Made by a program: the position numbers and the translations under genes. From Larus michahellis (Eukaryota; Chordata; Aves; Charadriiformes; Laridae), in assembly GCF_964199755.1 (NCBI RefSeq), contig NC_133901.1, positions 44,981,418 through 45,045,417 on the forward strand: a DNA stretch of 64,000 nucleotides. Reading direction: 5' to 3'. Numbering within the stretch: the first letter of the stretch is position 1; every line of letters starts with the position of its first letter. The notes under the pieces were generated by a model. That model worked only from the letters and a program-made list of their open reading frames with translations, did not search any database and was not told the origin of the DNA. Shown piece by piece: positions 54,945 through 64,000 of the stretch.

Positions 54945-56905
54945 AAGTCACAGAAGGCAAAGGCAGGGACTGGGAGAATGAAAAACTGCCCACTGTAGGA
55001 GAAGACCAAGTTCAAGATAATTTAAGGAACCTGAAGGCACACAAATCCGTGGCACCTGATGAGATGCACCTGTGAGTCCCAAGGAAACTGGTGGATAGTG
55101 GCTTAGCAACTTCATCCATCACATTTGAGAAGTAATGGCAGTCTAGTAAAGTTCCTGCTGACTGGAAAAGGGGAAATAATACCCTCATTTTCAAAAAGAG
55201 AAAAAACGGAAGACCTGGGGAACTACAGGCCAGTCAATCTCACCTCTGTGCCCAGCAAGATCATGGAGCAGATCCTCCTGGAAACTCTGCTAAGGTACAT
55301 GGAAAATAAGGAGGTGATCGATGACAGTCAACATGGCTCCACTAAAGGCAAATTGTGTCTGACAAATCTGGTGGCCTTCTATGACGGGGTTACAGTGTTG
55401 GTGGATAAGGGAAAAGCAACTGATGTCATCTACCTGGACTTGTGCAAAGTATTTGACACTGTCCCACAGTGAGACATGGATTTGAGAGATGGACCACTTG
55501 GTGGATAAGGAATTGGCTGGATGCTAGCACTCAAAGAGCTGCAGTCAACAGCTCGATGTCCAAGTGGAGACCAGTGATGAGTGGAGTTCCTCAGGGGTCA
55601 GTACTGGGACCAGTGCTGTTTGACATCTTTGTTGGAGACATGGACAATGGGACTGAGTGCACCCTCAGCAAGTCTGCCAATGACACCAAGCTGTGTGATG
55701 CAGCTGACATGCTGGAGGGAAGGGATACAATCCAGAGGGACCTGGACAGGCTTGAGAGGTGGGCCCGTGCAAACTTCATGAAGTTCAACAAGGCCAAATG
55801 CAAGGTCCTGCAAATGGGTTAGGACAATCCCAAGCACAACTACAGACTAGGTAGGGAATGGATTGAGAGCAGACCTAAGGAGGACTTGGGGGTGGTGGTT
55901 CATGAGAAGCTCAACATGAGTCAGCAATGTGTGCTTGCAGCCTAGAAAGCCAATTGTATCCTGGGCATCAAAAGAAGCATGACCAGCAGGTCGAGGAAAT
56001 ATGAATACTTTATAAATACTTATAAATACTTAAAGGATGGGTGTCAGGAGGATGGGGCCAGGCTCTTTTCAGTGGTGCCCAGCGACAGGACAAGAGGTAA
56101 TAGATACAAACTTGAGCATAGGAAGTTCCACTTAAACATGAGGAGGAACTTCTTTACTTTGAGGGTGGCAGAGCACTGGAACAGGCTGCCCAGAGAGGTG
56201 GTGGAGTCTCCAACTCTGGAGACATTCAAAACGCGCCTGGACGTGTTCCTGTGCAACCTGCTCTAAGGTGACCCTGCTCTGGCAGGGGGATTGGACTAGA
56301 TGATCTCCAGAGGTCCCTTCCAACCCTATGATTCTATGAAGGTGATTCTACCCCTTTACTCTGCTCTGGTGAGACCCCACCTGGAGTACTGCGTCCAGCT
56401 CTGAAGCCCCGAACATAAGAAGGACATGGACCTGTCAGAGTGAGTCAAGAGGAGGACCACAAAGATGATCAGAGGTCTGGAGCGCCTCTGCTACGAGGAC
56501 GGGCTGAGAGAGTTGGGGTTGTTCAGCCTGGAGAAGAGAAGGTTCCAGGGAAACCTTATAGCAGCCTTCCAGTACCTAAAGGGGGCCTACAGGAAAGATG
56601 GAGAGGGACTCTTTATCAGGGAGTGTAGCAATAGGATGAGGGGTAACGGTTTATAAACTGAAAGAGGGTAGATTTAGATTAGATATGACAAAGAAATTCT
56701 TTACTGTGAGGGCGGTGAGGCACTGGCACAGGTTGCCCAGAGAAGCTGTGGATGCCCCATTCCTGGAAGTGTTCAAGGCCAGACTGGATGGGGCTTGGAG
56801 CAACCTGATCTAGTGGGAGGTGTCCCTGCTCAGGGCAGGGGGGTTGGAAGTAGGTGATCTTTAGGGTCTCTTCCAACCCAAACCATTCTATGAATCTATA
56901 AGATC
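54945..56905 (+). mobile_element. CR1 LINE, reverse-transcriptase portion to 3' end, interrupted by another CR1
   Basis: The longest CR1 here, sense orientation, about 1.6 kb of element in two blocks (54945-55998 and 56341-56905). Broken frames encode RT motifs: [27 protein letters not shown], and [16 protein letters not shown]. The catalytic FADDTKL box reads SANDTKL, so the first catalytic Asp is lost, and the frame breaks near 55470. The first block stops in CCAGCAGGTCGAGGAA and the text resumes at 56341 with GGTGATTCTACCC, the natural continuation. It ends TCTTCCAACCCAAACC then ATTCTATGAATCT. Confidence 0.92.
55999..56340 (+). mobile_element. Younger CR1 3'-end fragment nested in the CR1 above
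   Basis: About 340 bp, same orientation. It begins with AT-rich TTTATAAATACTTATAAATA, continues GGATGGGGCCAGGCTCTTTT and GAGGAACTTCTTTACTTTG, and ends GTCCCTTCCAACCC then TATGATTCTATGAA. Its 3' end belongs to a different CR1 subfamily from its host, and the host text reads continuously when it is removed. Confidence 0.88.
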
Positions 56906-57509
56906 GCAAGATTTGCAGACAGAGAATAATTTCTGCTTTTTTCAAGCTAAGGTGGCTTGCATGTGCATAAGAGGAGTTTTCAGATCCTACTGAAAGTTGG
57001 TAGGTATTACACAAGTCATACTGATCCACTTGACATGAAGTAGATTAATTTGTATATAATAAAGCCTGACATCACCTAAATAGCCTTCACGCATACGCTA
57101 CTTACACAGGTTGCTTAAAAACACATTACCCACAGGTGACTCTAGATTCATGCACCTGGACAGACACATTAGCAACAGAAAAATCACTAAAAAGAAGGAC
57201 AAATGGAGTACAACCAAGTTAAGTCAGAACTAAAACTTTTTTTTTTCCTCAATAGCCCCAGTAAAGGGACTGAACACACAGAATGAAGTACTTAGCTGGC
57301 TTCAGAGAAATGAGAGTCTAGAAAATGATTAAAGGATATATTGCACATTCTTACAGAAACAATACCTGCAAAAAAAGTGGTGAACATTCACCACTAACAC
57401 CTGAGTATATTTCCACTGTTCAGATGCTGATTTCCATACATTTTTAACCAAATATTGAAAACAAGGGGTTTTTGCCTTCCAACACCTTGTCTTACAACTA
57501 GGTTCTAAT

Positions 57510-57548
57510 GCTCACATTTATATCAAAAATGCTCATTTATATCAAAAA
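57510..57548. repeat. Short tandem duplication
   Basis: GCTCACATTTATATCAAAAA is followed directly by GCTCATTTATATCAAAAA: two near-identical units differing by a 2-bp indel. Confidence 0.75.
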
Positions 57549-60500
57549 CAATTAATCTTTATTAAAACAGAGAAAATTGTACTTTATGGCAGTACAGGCA
57601 GTGACTGAAAAGGACTTTCCTAGATGTGACTCAGTCATATACGTAAGCTGAGTTTTGCAATGTACGTTCCTAAGATGTAGACAGTTTTGCTTCCTCTTGC
57701 TCTGGTTCAGCTTTACTTACTGACCTTTTCAACCCATCCAGCTTCACAGACAACATTCAGGAATGTTACTACAATGAGACACAGTAAAGAAAACCTGTTG
57801 AAACACCACTCTCCTGACATGCTTTTCTAAGCCTGCAGCTGAGAGAATACAAGAGAAGGAACAAATGCTTGGTTTTCCCAACTTCTTCATTTCAGTCTCT
57901 AGTTCCAAATGGCAATTTATATTTCAACAGTCAATAGTCATACACTTGTCCAAGTCAGTAACTCTGATGGGTCTAGGGAACAGACAGAAAAGAGGGGACA
58001 CTAGGAGACAACAAAGGAACTCTACCAGTCTGAGCAGAGTTCAAGACTCCATTTGCATCAGTGTAAGCCTGTATTACAGCAATACACTGGCTGCCAGTGC
58101 AAACATTCTCTGGATACAGGTACACAGAGGATTCCATCACCATTCTGCCTCCCTCCCTGCGAAAATTAGGATCCTGGCAAAAGACAGGAGCGGCAACTGA
58201 TGCACATACTAGTAATAAGAAACACTGCTTTTGCTGCTGCTACCACTACAAAAGAGGAGGCAGCAAGTGGCATTTAGCTAGCACATCATTAAATTCCATA
58301 AAAACGGGCTTCTACTAGACAAGGAGGCTTAAAATATAATCTGAGGCAGAAAGGCAAGCCTAACTTTCCAGGACCAAAGCCACAAACATAGTCTGAATCT
58401 TAGTTTTTGTTAGGTTGCCCTCCCTTGGTATTGGGACTTATATCCATCCTACTGTTCAAGTCCAAACTTCAGTTCAGTCCCAACATTCACAGGAATAAGA
58501 GCATCAGAAGTACCCTTACTGATAAGCACCATTCCCCACCCACCTCATTGTTTTGACAACCAGCTTGTAAGACATTTCTCCTCACTTCCCTGTACAACTG
58601 GCAAGATGCCCCAATCAATACCAATCACAGTATTTTCACAGAATGAAAAGGCAAAATGCTTTTTTATATGCTGTTGAGTGACAGGCAGTACTGGTTCCTT
58701 GTTGCAAGAAGCCGTCCTGTAACAGCACAGGGCTCCCCAGACAGATGTTGCCTTCTGAAACATCTGCCTATACTAAGAGCAGATTTGACTTACTCTCTAA
58801 GCTTATCCTCATCAGTTTTTCGTCTCTTCTTGACAGACCACTAAACACCATATGGAGTATATCACTACTGCTATGGTAGTGACATTCTGACATAATAAAT
58901 CTAACGTGTAAGTATGTCTGACTTTTTACCCTAACCTTACAAATAAAGAGACCAAGCAATCCACTCAAGGCCACACAGCTACCTTTCCCGTGTTTATACT
59001 AAAAGCAGTTATGTTTCCTAACGTAGGAGGCATCTGTTACCAGTCTAGAAATCTGCTACATCAGTATTTCATTTAATTTACATCACAGGCTACATAACTA
59101 TGGTTAGGCAATACTACAAAACACTCAGAAGATTAAAGTAGTATGTGGGCAGCATAGACTAGTAACTTTCTCTACTGTGTTTCAGACAAAGCAAGTCACA
59201 TTATGTCAGCTGACAGTTATCACCCACTCATGACAACGGGAATTTCTAAAACTTAAATACAGAGCACTGCTGCTTTGGTAGAATATATAATTTCGTCTTG
59301 GTATTTACAGCTTTAGTGAGGGGAAAAAAAAATGTAGTTGTTTATCAAGAGGCTACTACCATTTCTGAAGCACTTCTTCACCCACAGATTCCACTCTTAC
59401 CTTCAAAACGCTACAGCAGTGATATTCAGTCTATAGATTTTAACACTCATAAAACAGAAGCTGCGGTATGTTAGACAATCTAATTTGGATGTGCAGGGAA
59501 ATCCTCACAGATAAGATGTTAAATCTAGAAGAACAACTGGAGCACTAATGCATGTCTCTAGATCTAGGTCACAAATTTTCTTCTCAGGGGGCATTAATGT
59601 TACACGGCAGACCTAAGTCACACGAAGTTCCAGGTTCAGCCAGCACTGATGCAGTCCTGATCCCCCTTCCTGCCCCCTCCTAAAATCCACAACCATTAAT
59701 CATCCCACTCAGCAGAGCAAACAATCACACAGCAAATCTTCAGATCAATCCTGTGATGTTGTACCACACTCCAAGAAGAAAACAGTTTTAGGCCTTCCAA
59801 TTTACCTCCCCAGAGCTCACACAAATGCCAGTGTGGGTGCAGTCAGGAGGTGGCAGGAGAACAAGGATGGGAGGCCAGCAGCAGCGCTAGCTTCTGAGAG
59901 TGCTCATGGAAACCCAGCACCCCTACAATGCCAGCCTACACCAGCACCACAGGCTACACCACACTCGACGCTAACACACTGCAATGGATTAAGCGGGGGA
60001 ACAGGGGCAGAACTGAGTGAAGAGAAAACAAAGAAAAAAAAGATTTCATTTTGTCAGCTGTTGGCGGTTCCCTCATCATTCATCTATACGAAGCATCAAG
60101 TCTATATGAAGCTGGTAAAGCAAATCAACAAAGTCAAAAGAACAACGCACTAAGGAACAAGAAGAATTTTTAAAATACAGCAAGACATGTACTTTAGCCT
60201 ATCATTTGTTTTGATACAACTACTTAATTCCATTACTCCATCAACAACAAATCTTTATCAGAAAGCATTAGTTCATTCATTTAAGACACAGTGCCATTAA
60301 AAATAATTGTCATATTCTTTGGAGGTGCTAAATCAATACAGGGGTTTTTTGTGAAGTTGAAAGTAAGACTCATTCCTGACCAGGGACAGTTCAGAGATTT
60401 TTCATAGGATGTTCTGAAAATGGAGCAACCGAGAGGATTGCTCTTTCCACATCCCAGGGAGGAGGTGACCACCGAGGGAGTCTCAGATGTTCAGTACAAT

Positions 60501-62977
60501 ACCTGGGTGCTGGGCATCAGATCTTCATGTGTAAGGACTGAGCTGGTGCAACACAAAGGCGAGGAAAACTGACAGGATTTGGAGCTCTTACAGGCCACTC
60601 TGTTCCTGGAAACAGAGATAGTAGCCCTGCAGATGATTCAGGAACTCCCTGCAAGCATGTGTCATCTTTATTTTTGTAATTTTGTCTCCAAGGAACTCTG
60701 ACTGGAGCCCCACAAAGCAAATACAAGCTTCTCTTAAGGAATACGAGTATAGTGTATTTACCTCTGCTGCAGTCCATAAGACCAGAGAAATATTTGCTCA
60801 TTCTTAGAGAAAACATGAGGATTATTCAACAAAAGGGTATTTTTAACCTGAACAACTCATGATGCAAGACAGATATTGCTAATCCATTGTTATCCCTGTT
60901 TTACTAGAAAAATAATGGCAGATAACAGATCTCTGAACTCAACGGAAAATGTGACCAAAGCCAGACAGATTTCTTAAGATTTCATCTTTTGGGGTTCTTA
61001 TTTCTGTAGCATGCTGAAGACTAAAAGTCCTCAAAGTATTTGAAGAATATTTCAAGCACAAGTTGCTCCAATACCAACTCTACAAAACAATCCCTCAGAG
61101 CAGATCCAAGCCCCTATACATGGGAAGATTCTCAGGTTTCAGTGACCAGGCTTTATTCACCACTGCACAAATTGTAACTTAGGAAAACACACCAGTGCTC
61201 CCAAACCCAAAACAACAAAGCAGCGATTCAGAGGAGCTCCACTCAAGCTCTATAGACAGCTCACACTGAAATTATGTATGTGCTTTTGGCCAAGCCACTA
61301 CTTTCACGTGGATGAGTTGCATCTGAAATACCATGTAAAAGTACTCTGAACTTAGACTACATTCAGAATATAGACACCTTAAATTCTGAAAAATAATCTA
61401 CATGGGCATCAAGAAGCATCAACTCTTTACCTCTTCTGAACTGCCCACTTGACTAACTTCACCAATACTTTGGCACAAAAGCTCAATGCTGCACAACTGT
61501 AATTCAACCTATCATTCATGGGATATTTTCAGCTCCATTTGATTTCTTAAACTAACAGAAATACACTAAAGGAAGACTTGAAAAGACAAGCAGAATTGAG
61601 GATTGCTCCCACAGCATTTAAAAAAACAGTGACAGAGGACACTAGCTTAGCTGTTATAACAATTCCACTTTTCACTGTTCTTCACACCAAGCTACCAAAA
61701 GATATAGTTCGCTGGCCTTGCTTTCACATGTTAAAGTCTTTATTCCTACTTAGTTACAAAAGCTACTAGTAATGCTAAAAAAAAAAAAAAGCCAAACCAC
61801 CACAAAAACAAAAGCAGCTCCAAAACCTCCTAATTTTCATTTGTACAAACTGATCAGAATAAAAACAAATGACACTGTAGAACACAAGTATTGACCATGT
61901 AAATTCAAACTGCAAATATTTTTAGTTATTGACACTGAGGAGAGGTACAACTCTACTCAGCTATGGACTGAATTTTACTAGGTTTACACTACTTCTGCTC
62001 CACTGACCTCAGGTTCACTGAAGTAATAAGTGAACAGATAGAGACTTTCTGCTCCAACATACAACAGTGCTTGACAAAGGCACCAGCTAAAAGGCACAGA
62101 ACTCTTACCTAGTTCAAGAGAAATCTGCTCAAAGCAGCTGACTGCAAATAAAGTGTATACTCCATATTCTGACTCAGAGCAAGAGAGAGCGCAGGAAGCA
62201 GAAAGAAAAGGAAATGTCAGAAGTAAACTGAATTCAAACACCAGCAATTTTCCAAACATGAGCATAAGAATGAAAGACCCTAGAAGAGAGAAAGACCTTT
62301 TTGTAAGCTGTCAGGCTCTTTATTTTTATTTATTTAAGAATTGCAGGCAATAGCAGAAGCATAGGATATAGGGCCTTCACTTCACATCCTCCAAAGTACT
62401 ATGGGATAACCCATGCTCATGCAAGTTAAAACTCAGACGGACTACACCAGAATAAGTGAAACCAACACTAGACATTGTCACTACAGTTCAATGGATAGCT
62501 CATTAACATCTTGGGAAAGTTTGGAAAAATCTTTCATGTCTATGAAAATTTTCTTTAAAAAAAAGCTATTGGCCAATTTCACCTGAACAAGAGTTTGCCT
62601 GCGTTTAACTTACTTAAAATAAACAACAAATCACAAGCTATGTTTTCCTTGTACTTTGCAGAAAGTTCAGGTATTGTGAAACACATAGAACTGTGTCAGT
62701 CATTCTGACCAGGAGTTTATTCACTCTAGGGAGCAAAGCCTGTTAGAACAAGTAGCCAGAATAATCTTAGCTGATCAAAACTCCTCAGCTGCTTTCTACT
62801 ACCTCTCATGAGAGCAGATACATACCCACTCCCTGTGACATCAACAGTAGCAAGGCAAAACTCAAGGTCTCAAATTAAAGCAAGCATGTAATTTGACTTT
62901 TTTTTTTTTTCCTTCCAACAGAAGGTTTTGGAACCCTTACAAAGTAAATATTTTGAGGAGCCAGAACTTCCAGTTTG

Positions 62978-63031
62978 GGGAATAATTTTATTTCTATTTA
63001 GCGTTCAGGGAATAACTTTATTTCTATTTAG
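62978..63031. repeat. Short duplication of a 24-bp unit
   Basis: GGGAATAATTTTATTTCTAT plus TTAG at 62978-63001 recurs at 63008-63031 with one mismatch, offset by 30 bp. Confidence 0.8.
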
Positions 63032-63399
63032 TCAACCAACAGTAACAGAACCTATTCCATACATGTTGTCTGCTCCCCCCCATACCTCCATGCAGACCAA
63101 AATGCTTCAAGAACAGAACAGGTCCCCCATTTGCAACATCACTTTATATCACAAAATAAGTCATAACTTAGAGGAAAAAAGACAGGAAGCCACCAACTTT
63201 CTTTGCTGACAAATCCACTCTTTCTTCAGAGAACATTCTGAACTTTTAGACATACTGTGGCTTTCCTCCATTTCCAGGAATGCCACTTGATCAAGTTTCT
63301 AGTTACATTTCTGTCAAAAAGGATATGCCTTTGTTTCCTTTTTTCACTAGAGGAAAAAAAGAGGAGACTGATTATAGTAATTTACACTAAAGAAATGAT

Positions 63400-63610
63400 G
63401 AGCGTATAATTTGTTTTGGGTTTTGTCTTTTTTGTTTGTTTGTTTGGGGTTTGTTTTTTTTTTTTTCCCCCTAAAAACATTCCTTGCTTCTGGTATAACA
63501 TGAAGTCTGTCCACATTCACACCATATTTCTTAGCCTCTACAGTGAACGGTCCTATATATGTGTTCGTACAATATATAAATGTATATTATGTATAATAAA
63601 ATAGATATGT
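63400..63610. repeat. Low-complexity G/T tract followed by an AT tract
   Basis: Plus-strand TTTGTTTGTTTG and GGGTTTTG repeats with a T-run up to 63470, then TATATATG-type and ATGTATATTATG-type repeats from about 63550. No transposon is recognisable. Confidence 0.65.
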
Positions 63611-64000
63611 ATTTTGACAATTTAAACCAGATCACGGTATCTCTTAAGTTGTTAAAGAATTCCAGCACTGACATCTGTTCTCTGGCAATGAGCATGCTAA
63701 GAAATGAATGCATTTGTCTGTACATGTTACATTTATCATCTGTTCTGGTTAAATAACGCTGTCTCCTTGTCATGGAGACATGATGTAGAGCTGAATCCAT
63801 AACAAACCCAATTTTTTCTCCCCTCCCACCCCAAATAACAGGACCCCTGCTTGCAAACAGCAGAGGAACACTCATTCTAGATGAGGCACTCTCCCAGCAC
63901 CACAGGATATTACTCACTGGGGGGACGGGGTGCTAATGTGTGTTGGGTTTGGAGACAATGCTTTCAAAGCTTGCTTTCTTTTGCTGCCCTCCACCTCATG

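Larger units (their letters stand above)
53688..64000 (-). other. TSPAN14 intron 1 (window end reached)
   Basis: About 10.3 kb with no CpG island or first exon that I can recognise, so the promoter probably lies beyond the window. Contents: a nested CR1 pair at 54945-56905, short local duplications at 57510-57548 and 62978-63031, and G/T-rich and A/T-rich low-complexity tracts at 63400-63610. Confidence 0.6.

Noticed and set aside
55125-55822. Open frames of 115 and 117 residues as host genes
   Set aside because: They are the reverse-transcriptase remnant of a CR1 LINE, with frame breaks and a mutated catalytic box.
59833-60153. Locally GC-richer stretch as a TSPAN14 first exon or promoter
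   Set aside because: Few CpG dinucleotides, no CpG island, and no convincing donor on the minus strand. The true first exon is more likely beyond the window.
1-64000. Bacterial-style systems, CRISPR arrays, endogenous retroviruses, tRNA or rRNA genes
   Set aside because: No regularly spaced repeats, no LTR pairs or retroviral coding remnants, and no cloverleaf or rRNA signature were recognised. The window is ordinary vertebrate genic DNA apart from the paralogue block.

Overview
The window is vertebrate nuclear DNA, almost certainly avian. It is AT-rich, intron-dominated, and its only abundant recognisable interspersed repeats are truncated CR1 LINEs (the chicken-repeat-1 family). Their orientation is shown by the typical CR1 3' ends that finish in variants of ATTCTATGATTCT. 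There are no bacterial features, no CRISPR array, and no RNA gene I can support.

Two protein-coding loci face each other tail to tail. The left half (about 3.8-25 kb, plus strand) holds 13 exons of an armadillo-repeat protein related to RAP1GDS1 (SmgGDS). The start-codon exon is not visible and probably lies upstream. The protein is clearly diverged from the highly conserved vertebrate RAP1GDS1. It has the exon layout of the shorter SmgGDS-558 form, with no counterpart of the 49-residue ARM exon that distinguishes SmgGDS-607. Eleven exons are open, correctly phased and flanked by normal splice sites. Two are damaged: the first visible exon lacks a usable GT donor before an in-frame TAA, and the seventh has two single-base deletions. 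The locus is therefore either a recently decaying paralogue, a gene rescued by exon skipping, or an intact gene with assembly errors.

The right half (about 27-64 kb, minus strand) holds all eight coding exons of TSPAN14, a tetraspanin of the TspanC8 group that partners the protease ADAM10. It encodes 270 residues in perfect frame with eight cysteines in the large extracellular loop. The 5' non-coding exon and promoter are not visible, so 53.7-64 kb is read as the first intron. The 3' UTR runs into 27-30.8 kb.

The arrangement matters. In mammals RAP1GDS1 lies tail to tail with TSPAN5, the closest relative of TSPAN14. Here a RAP1GDS1 relative lies tail to tail with TSPAN14. The simplest reading is an ancient duplicated (ohnologous) two-gene block of which mammals kept only TSPAN14. 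This is the most interesting content of the window.

The rest is intron and intergenic sequence with seven CR1 fragments (one pair nested), simple repeats, and a perfect 16-bp inverted repeat between the two convergent gene ends.
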